Both the position numbers and the translations under genes were made by a program. Below, one piece after another: positions 1 through 5,914 of a stretch of 13,649 nt of DNA. The notes under the pieces are model-generated. The model was not told the origin of the DNA. It made no database searches and saw nothing but the letters and a program-made list of their open reading frames with translations. Origin of the DNA: Methanomassiliicoccales archaeon (lineage in GTDB: Archaea; Thermoplasmatota; Thermoplasmata; Methanomassiliicoccales; JACIVX01); assembly GCA_024464195.1 (NCBI GenBank), contig JANHAK010000014.1, positions 1 through 13,649 on the forward strand, read 5' to 3'. Every line of letters starts with the position of its first letter. The first letter of the stretch is position 1.

Positions 1-2
1 GT

Positions 3-185
3 CTAGGAACATGTTGGATTGGTGCGTTTGATCCAGAGAAGGTTGCTGAGTATCTAGGTGTTCCGAAAGGGTTGGTTGTTACGGTCTGCATGACATTAGG
101 ATATCCGGCGGAATCCCCAGAACCAAGACCGAGAAAAACGCTGGAAGAACTGGTATTCTGGGAAAAATACGGAGAGAAATTATGA
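3..185 (+). CDS. Nitroreductase family protein, C-terminal fragment (5' end outside window)
   Basis: The reading frame is open from the left edge and gives 60 residues before TGA. It contains WIGAFDPEKVAEYLGVP followed by a hydrophobic strand, LGYP and a Pro/Glu/Arg-rich tail ending in EELVFWEKYGEK. That order (WIGAF near the flavin site, then LGYP, then R..LEELV....Y) is typical of the C-terminus of FMN-dependent nitroreductase-fold oxidoreductases. Substrate and the N-terminal FMN-binding half cannot be judged from this fragment. The stop overlaps the start of the downstream cupin gene in an ATGA tetranucleotide, so the two are probably co-transcribed and translationally coupled. The family call is firm; the specific function is unknown. 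Confidence 0.75.
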   Translation, partial: LGTCWIGAFDPEKVAEYLGVPKGLVVTVCMTLGYPAESPEPRPRKTLEELVFWEKYGEKL

Positions 186-505
186 AAATTGTTGATATGA
201 AAGATCTAAAAGAAGTCTCTTCACCAGGTGAGCGGGGTCAAGTAACTATCATCGATTGCATTAACGAAAAGGACATTGTGCTTGGTGTGAGAGAAATTGG
301 GCCAAATTCGATCGCTCCAAAGCGCCCACATCATCATCCGCTGCGCCAGGTGATGTTTGTGATCGAAGGAACGGGTTCTGTCACCAACGGCATCGAGAGA
401 TATCGATTTAAACCCGGAGACTTCATTATAATTGATACCAATGAAGAACATTATTTCGAGTCTGAAGGAGATAGGGTCAAAATGATTGAGGTGCGTTTCC
501 CATAA
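182..505 (+). CDS. Small single-domain cupin protein
   Basis: This is a 107-residue protein, the usual size of a single-domain cupin. Motif 1 is PHHHPLRQVMFVIEGTG (residues 49-65), supplying two of the metal-binding histidines. Motif 2 is KPGDFIIIDTNEEHYF (77-92), with the third histidine at H90. The glutamate normally found three or four residues after the HxH pair is Gln56 here, so metal binding may be altered. No signal peptide or membrane segment is seen, so it is probably cytosolic. The start ATG lies in a 4-base overlap with the nitroreductase-like stop, and the pairing suggests a small redox or detoxification unit. Cupins of this kind range from enzymes to sensors, so no reaction is assigned. 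Confidence 0.8.
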   Translation: MKIVDMKDLKEVSSPGERGQVTIIDCINEKDIVLGVREIGPNSIAPKRPHHHPLRQVMFVIEGTGSVTNGIERYRFKPGDFIIIDTNEEHYFESEGDRVKMIEVRFP

Positions 506-517
506 TGGATCTGATTT

Positions 518-540
518 AAAAAAGTGAGATCATTTTTTTT
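518..540 (+). terminator. T-run terminator after the cupin gene
   Basis: Thirteen bases after the cupin stop there are six A, nine other bases, then eight T (533-540). The A and T runs can pair weakly. Archaeal RNA polymerase terminates at oligo-T tracts, so this probably ends the nitroreductase-cupin transcript. Inferred from sequence only. Confidence 0.5.
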
Positions 541-768
541 GCCGTTGCGCCAATTGAGAATCGAAGAAAGATCTTAGGTACTCCATAAAATCCGAAATCG
601 ACAAGGCATCGTTTCTTTGATTATTTATTAGTTGAATATCGCATAGGATTTTGGAGCTTACAAAACCGTCAATGCCGAATACAATCAAATAAGAGAAAAA
701 TTCCTTCCACTTCTGGTATCCATCTGTGCATTATCATTAAACCAAACCGCTGATTTATTAGGGATAAG

Positions 769-776
769 ATTTATAA
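769..776 (+). promoter_or_regulatory. TATA box for the DoxX-like gene
   Basis: TTTATA at 770-775 is preceded by a purine-rich GATAAGA that could serve as the BRE. An archaeal start site about 26 bases downstream would fall near 800, only a few bases before the ATG at 807, so the transcript is probably leaderless or nearly so. This fits the absence of a Shine-Dalgarno motif before that ATG. Confidence 0.5.
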
Positions 777-806
777 CAATCGTTAATCTATCACTTTTCT
801 GATATT

Positions 807-1313
807 ATGACGACCGGAATGAGACGATATCTCAAACAAGAATACATATGGGCAACTGCAAGGATTGCCCTTGGGTGGATGTTGTTCTGGGCCTTCATCG
901 ATAAGGTGTTTGGACTCGGGTTTAGCACAACACCACAGCAATCTTGGATCTCTGGGTCTTCTCCAACAACAGGGTTTCTGAAATTTGGTGTTTCGGGCAT
1001 TTTCGCAGATGTATTCAAAGCCATGGCTGGCAACGTATTTGTCGATGTCTTTTTCATGGCAGGCCTATTGCTTGTGGGCATTGCTCTTCTGCTCGGCATC
1101 GGAACGAAAATTGCTGGTTACGCCGGTGCCCTCCTCATGTTCATTCTCTACCTGACAAACGTGCCTCCAGTACACAATCCACTGATCGACGAGCATATCA
1201 TTTACCTAATTGTGCTCATCGGCATCGCGAACGTCAAGGCTGGTCATACATGGGGACTTGGAAAGTGGTGGTCAAATACCTCTGTCGTCAAGAGGTTCCC
1301 GATCCTCGAATGA
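807..1313 (+). CDS. DoxX-like integral membrane protein
   Basis: This is a 168-residue protein with four hydrophobic segments, at about residues 14-36, 79-98, 101-117 and 129-146, the layout of the DoxX/DoxD-like family. The first helix, ARIALGWMLFWAFIDKVFGL, and the later NPLIDEHIIYLIVLIGIA are characteristic. DoxD is a subunit of a thiosulfate:quinone oxidoreductase in Acidianus, but most DoxX-like proteins have no proven role, so no substrate is claimed. The gene stands alone between its own TATA box and a terminator. The ATG at 807 has no Shine-Dalgarno site, in keeping with a near-leaderless mRNA. Confidence 0.75.
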   Translation: MTTGMRRYLKQEYIWATARIALGWMLFWAFIDKVFGLGFSTTPQQSWISGSSPTTGFLKFGVSGIFADVFKAMAGNVFVDVFFMAGLLLVGIALLLGIGTKIAGYAGALLMFILYLTNVPPVHNPLIDEHIIYLIVLIGIANVKAGHTWGLGKWWSNTSVVKRFPILE

Positions 1314-1329
1314 ACTAATCATCGCTATG

Positions 1330-1359
1330 AAAAAGCAGGCTCACCAAGGCTTTTTTTTT
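1330..1359 (+). terminator. Hairpin plus T-run terminator after the DoxX-like gene
   Basis: AAAAAGC (1330-1336) and GCTTTTT (1349-1355) are perfect inverted arms around a 12-base loop, and the right arm runs on into nine consecutive T (1351-1359). It lies 16 bases after the DoxX stop and looks like the end of that transcript. Confidence 0.65.
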
Positions 1360-1995
1360 CTTAATTTTTTAATCAATTTAAATAAAAATCAGAAAAGATT
1401 TTTAAATGATAGTCGATGACCTATAACGAAAATTGTGAGAGTTAACAAAACAAATAGATAGGGTATTTTTTTCTGTCAAGCAATTACTTTCCATCGTTTG
1501 GAACGTAGTAGTTCCTATCGCCAGACTTACCCCAAAGAAAAAATTTCGGTACTAAATTTGCCTTTGTTGATCTGCTGTCAATTCTACAATCATGAAAGTC
1601 GCAAGGGATTATGCCATCAACATCTCGAACAAATGTCTCGGCAGCGAAACGTCATAATCTGCCACATTTCATATCTTCTCCATCCTGACATTATTTAACT
1701 CATACGATGTTCGTAAATCTATCAGAATCAAGCAAAGAAAAGCGAGTTCATTTGCAGTTGTCACAAGACGAATTGCCAATTCGCTCATCTTTATCAAGAT
1801 TATATTAACCAACCCGGTCACGGCAAACATGGTCTGAATAAATCTTACTTATCGTTTGCACTATCAGCAATAGCTGTCGGTCTAGTAGCGACTATCTATT
1901 GATGCTCCGGAATCTCATGCGCGTCCCTGTTAAAAGACCGAAATCTCGCGTTAATATATTTCTCAGTAAACCAATCTCAACATCCGCGGTTTTCG

Positions 1996-2005
1996 CTTTA
2001 TAAAC
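1996..2005 (+). promoter_or_regulatory. Orphan near-consensus archaeal TATA box
   Basis: CTTTATAAAC closely matches the archaeal TATA consensus. A start site about 26 bases downstream would fall near 2028, just before an ATG at 2031 that opens only a 14-codon frame (ending at 2075). No annotated gene uses this promoter directly. It could drive a non-coding RNA, a leaderless mini-peptide, or a long leader for the genes starting at 2339 or 2556. Confidence 0.35.
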
Positions 2006-2084
2006 AACTCTATCTGTAATTGAGGCATCTATGACCAAATTTATAATGCAATCTGGCTACGCGACCTTTTTATAGAATCGTAAA

Positions 2085-2115
2085 AGGGTTTGTCTGTGTG
2101 CTCGAGACAAACTTT
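2085..2115 (+). other. Strong RNA hairpin in non-coding DNA
   Basis: GTTTGTCT (2088-2095) pairs perfectly with AGACAAAC (2105-2112) across a nine-base loop. Two G-U pairs and one A-U pair extend the stem to about 11 pairs (2085-2095 with 2105-2115). No T-run follows on the plus strand; on the minus strand the stem is followed by a short T4. It could be part of a structured RNA, an mRNA leader element or a weak reverse-strand terminator. Confidence 0.4.
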
Positions 2116-2338
2116 GTGGTCACATCATGTTAAGGATAGCTGCAAGAAAAATCTATGACATTAAGTATCAAATCGTCACGGTACTTGTCTTTCTCCCAGC
2201 AAGGTCTGCCGCTGCCTGGGTGCAAGATATTTTGCTCCTTTAGTGCGATTATTTTCCGCGTAGGGTTATTTCTTTCCACGATGCAATCGTTCACGCGATT
2301 CTATGCGGGATCTCGCTCCATCGAAGTTAAAGACATAG

Positions 2339-2497
2339 ATGTTCGGAATGTGGAACTTTCTAGCAAGAATCATTTCTGGCATTTTACTAATTATCGCTTA
2401 TGTGGTGGCGGTTTTTGGCAGGCGATTGGATAGTTATATTGTACTCAACAAATTCATCCGTCAAATGAGTGCAATTTGCTTTTCTTTTTTTCAATAA
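2339..2497 (+). CDS. Possible small single-span membrane protein
   Basis: An ATG directly after an in-frame stop opens 52 codons. The N-terminal half contains a strongly hydrophobic helix, FLARIISGILLIIAYVVAVF (residues 7-26), followed by positively charged GRR, which resembles a real membrane span with a positive-inside anchor. The remainder is short and ends in a Phe-rich tail encoded by the pyrimidine-rich tract before 2491. No Shine-Dalgarno motif precedes the ATG, and no homologous family is recognised. It may equally be a chance frame. Confidence 0.25.
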   Translation: MFGMWNFLARIISGILLIIAYVVAVFGRRLDSYIVLNKFIRQMSAICFSFFQ

Positions 2498-2538
2498 TGA
2501 AAATTTAAGCAAGAAAGACACCATATCGCTATCAAATC

Positions 2539-2544
2539 GGAGGT
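2539..2544 (+). promoter_or_regulatory. Shine-Dalgarno site GGAGGT before the metallophosphoesterase
   Basis: GGAGGT is a full match to the anti-Shine-Dalgarno core and ends 11 bases before the ATG at 2556. It decides the start, because the longer in-frame start at 2469 has no such site and would add 29 residues ahead of the conserved first strand. Confidence 0.75.
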
Positions 2545-2555
2545 ATTGCGAGGAG

Positions 2556-3287
2556 ATGAAGATTGGGGCGGTTGGCGACTTACACGGTAAGAAATATATC
2601 GAACTCCTAGACAACAAACTAGAATATGCTGGATTAGATCTTTTGCTACTTGCTGGCGATATCACTGAAAATAACAGTGTTGAGGAGTTCGATTTGGTTC
2701 TTGACAAACTCAGAGGAATGACGGATGCGAAGCTGGTCGCTGTCTTCGGAAACGAAGAATACGAAGAGACGCACGCTGAGTATGAAAAAAGAGGGGAGAT
2801 TACTTTCTTGAACGATGACGCAACAACGCTCGAAATCAGAGGGGTGAAGATCAAAATTGTTGGAACAACAGGTTCTCTTGATAGACCGACTTGGTGGCAG
2901 AGAACGAATTTACCAGACATTTGGAAAAAATATCAACAACGTATCGAAAAGGTTTCCCAGCTATTGACACGGGACGATTCAGATTTCCTCATTTTACTGA
3001 TGCACTATGCGCCGACATATAAAACACTCTCAGGAGAGAAGCCAGAAAGATATCCGGAGATGGCCTCTGAAAAGTACGAACCCATCCTTATGGAAAAGAG
3101 ACCTGATCTTGTTTTTCATGCCCACGCCCATAAAGGGACGAAAAGTGTGATGTTGAGGAAGGAACAGAGAAGATTAGATGAGATTGAGAAGGAGCTCAAC
3201 CCCATTCCAATTTACAATGTTTCGTTACCCCTTAATAAATCGATCACGATAGTAGAGTTGCAGGAAGGAAAGCATGCCCAAGGATAA
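2556..3287 (+). CDS. Calcineurin-like metallophosphoesterase
   Basis: This 243-residue protein starts MKIGAVGDLHGK, with Asp8 and His10 as the first metal ligands. Further motifs are AGDI (Asp35), FGNEEY (Asn66), LMHYAPT (His150) and FHAHAHKG (His190 and His192), which is the metallophosphoesterase motif order. The usual GNH[DE] is GNEE, so the motif histidine near the leaving group is replaced by Glu67, and the last motif has Ala in place of the Gly of GHxH. The substrate cannot be told; family members hydrolyse phosphomonoesters, phosphodiesters or nucleotides. A possible TATA-like AAATTTAA lies at 2501-2508. The last 14 bases overlap the alkyltransferase-endonuclease gene, so a link to nucleic-acid repair or nucleotide clean-up is possible but only inferred. 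Confidence 0.8.
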   Translation: MKIGAVGDLHGKKYIELLDNKLEYAGLDLLLLAGDITENNSVEEFDLVLDKLRGMTDAKLVAVFGNEEYEETHAEYEKRGEITFLNDDATTLEIRGVKIKIVGTTGSLDRPTWWQRTNLPDIWKKYQQRIEKVSQLLTRDDSDFLILLMHYAPTYKTLSGEKPERYPEMASEKYEPILMEKRPDLVFHAHAHKGTKSVMLRKEQRRLDEIEKELNPIPIYNVSLPLNKSITIVELQEGKHAQG

Positions 3288-4272
3288 CGAAAACGATTTA
3301 ATTTTTCCGATCGGGTCGATCAACGATCTTGTTTACGAGATGTTGCGCCAAATACCAAAAGGAATGGTTACTACTTATGGAAACATCGCAGAAGCACTTG
3401 GCGACATTCGAGCTGCAAGGGCCATCGGCATGATCGTTTCGCAGAACCCAATGCCTTTGGTTGTTCCATGCCACCGTGTGATTTATTCAACAGGAGAAAT
3501 CGGATGGTATGGAGGAAAGAATAAGGGGAACGTGGAAAAGAAGGAACTTTTGCGAAAGGAAGGCGTAGCAATCATTGGCGATAGAGTTGTCAATTTCGAA
3601 CAGATTTGCTTTTCTGATTTCAAGGTAGTGCCAATACTAAAGATTTTGAGAGAAAAACAAGAAAGGATGAGAATTAGAGTCATCGATTACGATGATTTTG
3701 GCACCGTGAGATTCGTTGCAGGAATCGATGTCTCATATCATAATGATCAGGCCTTTGCTGCCATTGCTATTTCCGATTTCGAAACAGGAAAAATTATTGA
3801 AGAGCGGGTGCTCAAGAAATCCGTAGAATTTCCTTACATTCCGACTTATCTCGCATTCAGAGAGATCCCGGTGATCGCCGATCTGATCATTAGAAAAGAA
3901 AATACCATTTACATGATTGATGGACACGGCATCCTTCATCCACGTGGTTTCGGAATTGCATCACATGTAGGCGTGCACTTCGATTTACCGACAATTGGTG
4001 TCGCCAAGAGATTGCTCATTGGCGAAGTGCAAGGTGACGATGCCATGGTATCCCCGATCATCCTTGATGGCAAAGTGAAAGGCTATTTAATAAAGAAGAG
4101 CGGGAGGAAGAGCCTATTCGTTTCGGTTGGACATAGAATTTCATTAAGTACAGCTTGCATGATCTGTAGGAGATTTGTTGATTATGATATTCAGGATCCA
4201 CTAAGCCGAGCACACGAACTCGCCAATCAATATAGAAAGAAAACCATCGAAAAGGAAAAGTGTCTTTTATGA
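3274..4272 (+). CDS. Fused O6-alkylguanine-DNA alkyltransferase and endonuclease V
   Basis: A 332-residue DNA-repair protein with two domains. Residues about 15-110 are the alkyltransferase catalytic domain: Tyr35 in TYGNIAEALG, the helix with arginine finger Arg49, Asn58, the acceptor Cys66 in VPCHRV, and Glu96 in LRKEG. The separate N-terminal domain of the Ada/MGMT family is absent. Residues about 128-325 are endonuclease V (nfi family): VAGIDVSYHND with Asp152, FPYIPTYLAFRE with Glu197, DGHGILHPRGFGIASHVGV with Asp216, TIGVAKRLL with Lys245, and GHRISL with His287. All expected catalytic residues are visible. The first half should remove alkyl groups from O6 of guanine, the second should nick DNA near deaminated bases such as inosine. 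A bifunctional protein of this design has been described from Ferroplasma acidarmanus. It overlaps the upstream gene by 14 bases and the downstream panE by 4 (ATGA). Confidence 0.93.
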   Translation: MPKDNENDLIFPIGSINDLVYEMLRQIPKGMVTTYGNIAEALGDIRAARAIGMIVSQNPMPLVVPCHRVIYSTGEIGWYGGKNKGNVEKKELLRKEGVAIIGDRVVNFEQICFSDFKVVPILKILREKQERMRIRVIDYDDFGTVRFVAGIDVSYHNDQAFAAIAISDFETGKIIEERVLKKSVEFPYIPTYLAFREIPVIADLIIRKENTIYMIDGHGILHPRGFGIASHVGVHFDLPTIGVAKRLLIGEVQGDDAMVSPIILDGKVKGYLIKKSGRKSLFVSVGHRISLSTACMICRRFVDYDIQDPLSRAHELANQYRKKTIEKEKCLL

Positions 4273-5165
4273 AAATTTTAGTTTATGGTGCTGGCGCAAT
4301 CGGTAGCTTTTTCGGTGGATTACTATCGGATAAAAATGAAGTTATACTTGTTGGAAGAGCTCCACACGTTCATGCAATTAACCAATCTGGACTGAGAATC
4401 TCAGGATTGGTTGAAAAGGTTGTCTATCCTCGTGCTTGCACAGATTTATCAGATCTTGAAGAACAGGATATCGTGATCGTGACAGTCAAAGCATATGATA
4501 CAATGAAAGCAGCGGAGGCGATCGCAGGAATCGTCGGAAAAGAAACAACGATCGTATCAATCCAGAATGGCCTTAATAACATATCAATTCTTGATGAGAA
4601 ATTTGGGGACCGTGTCATTGGCGGTGTTACATCAATCGGCGTAACACATATTTCGCCCGGACACATCCGACTCGCTGGCAAAGGCGATACGATATTTGGT
4701 TCTTTGAGGAAAAATCTTGAAAGACTAAGAATCATCGTTGAGATCTTCAACCAGTCAGGAATTGAAAGTCGCCCAACCGAGAATATCATTGGTGAAATTT
4801 GGCTAAAAGTTATCGTGAATTCTTCGATAAATCCAATTACAGCAATCGTCAGGAAAAAAAATGAATGTATTATGATCGAGCCGGAATTGAGAGATCTGGC
4901 AAGGGAGATCTGCGAGGAGGCAACAGTTGTTGCAAGAACTTCTGGGATCATGCTACCGCTTGCTGATCCCTTTCAGCGAGTTATCGAAGTTGTCTCGGCA
5001 ACCAAAGAGAATTTTTCAAGTATGTTACAGGACATCGAACGAGGAAAGAAAACGGAAATCGATGAAATCACAGGAGCGATTGTCAACCAAGCAAAGAAAA
5101 TTGGTATTAAAGTTCCAATTAACGAAACAATTTGGAGACTTGTGCGAGCATTGAGCGTGAATTGA
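4269..5165 (+). CDS. panE: 2-dehydropantoate 2-reductase (ketopantoate reductase)
   Basis: This 298-residue protein reduces ketopantoate to pantoate with NAD(P)H, a step of coenzyme A synthesis. The N-terminal Rossmann motif is VYGAGAIGS (residues 5-13), followed by VTVKAYDT (71-78) and QNGL with Asn100. The C-terminal helical domain has the catalytic Lys180 in IWLKVIVNSSINPITA, plus Asn184 and Asn188, and the substrate-binding Ser250 and Glu263 (in KKTEIDEITG). The length matches the family. The ATG at 4269 forms an ATGA overlap with the upstream stop and places the Rossmann strand right after Met; a GTG at 4260 would add only three residues. Archaea typically use this enzyme ahead of pantoate kinase, and archaeal versions are known to be inhibited by CoA. 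Pairing with a repair enzyme is probably just operon packing. Confidence 0.9.
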   Translation: MKILVYGAGAIGSFFGGLLSDKNEVILVGRAPHVHAINQSGLRISGLVEKVVYPRACTDLSDLEEQDIVIVTVKAYDTMKAAEAIAGIVGKETTIVSIQNGLNNISILDEKFGDRVIGGVTSIGVTHISPGHIRLAGKGDTIFGSLRKNLERLRIIVEIFNQSGIESRPTENIIGEIWLKVIVNSSINPITAIVRKKNECIMIEPELRDLAREICEEATVVARTSGIMLPLADPFQRVIEVVSATKENFSSMLQDIERGKKTEIDEITGAIVNQAKKIGIKVPINETIWRLVRALSVN

Positions 5166-5166
5166 A

Positions 5167-5179
5167 TTTTTATTTAAAC
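5167..5179 (+). promoter_or_regulatory. Probable gfcR promoter with flanking inverted repeat
   Basis: TTTTTATTTAAAC, directly after the panE stop, offers a TATA box, and its T-run may also help end the upstream transcript. A start near 5200 would leave a leader of about 50 bases. GCTGCC (5182-5187) and GGCAGC (5225-5230) form inverted arms on either side of that start and could be an operator or an RNA stem. A second TATA-like TTAATA at 5216-5221 would give a nearly leaderless transcript instead. Confidence 0.4.
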
Positions 5180-5253
5180 TTGCTGCCGCATCCAGATAGA
5201 GATCTTCAGAAAGATTAATATCATGGCAGCCTGATTTTCGTGCGTGATCTTCC

Positions 5254-5895
5254 ATGGTAGATGTGAGGGAGCTAGCTGAGAAAGCGCTCGCCTATAAGGA
5301 AAAAGGCTTGAGTGAGAGGGAAATCGCTGATGAATTACATCTTTCGATCGATACCGTCAAATATCTAATCGAGGAAGGTGGAGCCGGTGTTCTTCCACCT
5401 TCGGACGTTAAAATCGGCTGGAGGAGCATAGGCGTTTATGGAAGCCGTATCAGCATGATGAGTGATATCCTCGCGGATATCATTATTGAAGAACTTGACA
5501 AAAGAAATCTCAGCGCCGACGTCGTGCTTGGAATTGCGATCAATGGCGTCTCATTCGCAACTGTGATCTCAGACATACTTGGAATGGAACTCGCGGTATA
5601 TAAGCCACCAGCGGAAAGGGGAAAGAAAGGTGGAGCTTTCAGTTCCAATTATGCATCTGTTGAAAATAAAAATGTGATCATTGTGGATGACGTCATCTCG
5701 ACAGGCGCAACCCTTCAGGAGGCAATCAAAGACATCAGAGAAAGTGGTGGGAAGCCTGTACTAGCAGTTGTCATTGTCAACAAGAGCAGCTTGAATGAGA
5801 TTGATGGCGTGCCGCTGAGAGGCGTAATTAGAGCGAGGTCTATGGGCGGAACGATCCTTGGTGGCGGGCCATTGCACTCATTCCCATACGGATGA
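5254..5895 (+). CDS. gfcR: GfcR-type transcriptional regulator with PRTase fold (PyrE-like)
   Basis: A 213-residue protein. Residues about 17-41 form a helix-turn-helix (GLSEREIADELHLSIDTVKY). From about residue 60 on is a type I phosphoribosyltransferase domain, with the phosphoribosyl diphosphate loop NVIIVDDVISTGATL at 140-154. Archaeal proteins with this arrangement were first annotated as orotate phosphoribosyltransferase-like; a haloarchaeal member, GfcR, activates genes of glucose breakdown. Binding of a phosphoribosyl or sugar-phosphate effector is inferred for this one. GTGATC at 5244-5249 is a partial Shine-Dalgarno site for the ATG at 5254. It heads a two-gene unit with the following gene after a 19-base gap. 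A phosphoglycerate kinase gene lies in the same window, but regulation of it is not shown. Confidence 0.85.
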   Translation: MVDVRELAEKALAYKEKGLSEREIADELHLSIDTVKYLIEEGGAGVLPPSDVKIGWRSIGVYGSRISMMSDILADIIIEELDKRNLSADVVLGIAINGVSFATVISDILGMELAVYKPPAERGKKGGAFSSNYASVENKNVIIVDDVISTGATLQEAIKDIRESGGKPVLAVVIVNKSSLNEIDGVPLRGVIRARSMGGTILGGGPLHSFPYG

Positions 5896-5914
5896 GTAGT
5901 TCAATTTTGAATAA

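Larger units (their letters stand above)
506..806. other. Intergenic region with a start-less reverse-strand open frame
   Basis: There is no convincing gene between the cupin and DoxX-like genes. On the minus strand a frame is open from 730 down to a TGA at 530-532 (66 codons) and reads in a protein-like way, for example KWKEFFSYLIVFGIDG. It lacks an ATG or GTG near its beginning; a TTG at 686-688 is the first possible start, and no ribosome binding site was noticed. It may be a gene remnant or a chance open frame in AT-rich DNA. The last 40 bases carry the DoxX promoter. Confidence 0.3.
1360..2338. other. Gene-poor AT-rich stretch of about 1 kb
   Basis: All frames were scanned by eye. Only short open frames were found (for example 1498-1698 and 2155-2433 on the plus strand); none has a recognisable motif, a good ribosome binding site or a sensible neighbour. 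A short frame ending near 1901 encodes two Cys, several His and a hydrophobic tail but has no start codon. No tRNA T-loop signature, transposase motif or terminal repeats were recognised. A 15-base palindrome with 7-base arms lies at 1769-1783. The stretch also holds a TATA box and a hairpin, listed separately. It could be a decayed gene, a long regulatory region or the site of an unrecognised non-coding RNA. Confidence 0.5.

Noticed and set aside
944..1318. Plus-strand 124-codon frame inside the DoxX-like gene
   Set aside because: Overlaps a recognisable membrane protein in another phase; Cys/His/Arg-rich with no family resemblance.
1410..1440. Possible C/D box small RNA (a GATGA near 1414)
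   Set aside because: The box C match is imperfect and no convincing box D or guide spacing was found.
1769..1783. 15-base palindrome CGAATTG-C-CAATTCG as an operator
   Set aside because: Roughly one such site is expected by chance in a window of this length, and no promoter is clearly next to it.
1498..2433. Open frames 1498-1698 and 2155-2433 as genes
   Set aside because: No ribosome binding site, no recognisable motif, and odd composition rich in Ser, Cys and His; most likely chance frames.
2469..2555. ATG at 2469 as the start of the metallophosphoesterase
   Set aside because: The added 29 residues precede the first conserved strand and include a pyrimidine-tract translation; GGAGGT at 2539-2544 points to 2556.
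1314..2555. tRNA, RNase P RNA, SRP RNA, insertion sequence or CRISPR in the gene gap
   Set aside because: No T-loop signature, no conserved RNA core motifs, no terminal inverted repeats with transposase motifs and no regularly spaced repeats were seen.
2387..2920. Reverse-strand 177-codon open frame
   Set aside because: It lies opposite the start of the metallophosphoesterase, whose catalytic motifs are clear, and is a Ser-rich mirror of it with no motif of its own.
4424..4951. Reverse-strand 175-codon open frame
   Set aside because: Fully antisense to panE, with Ser/Thr/Ile-rich low-complexity composition typical of shadow frames.
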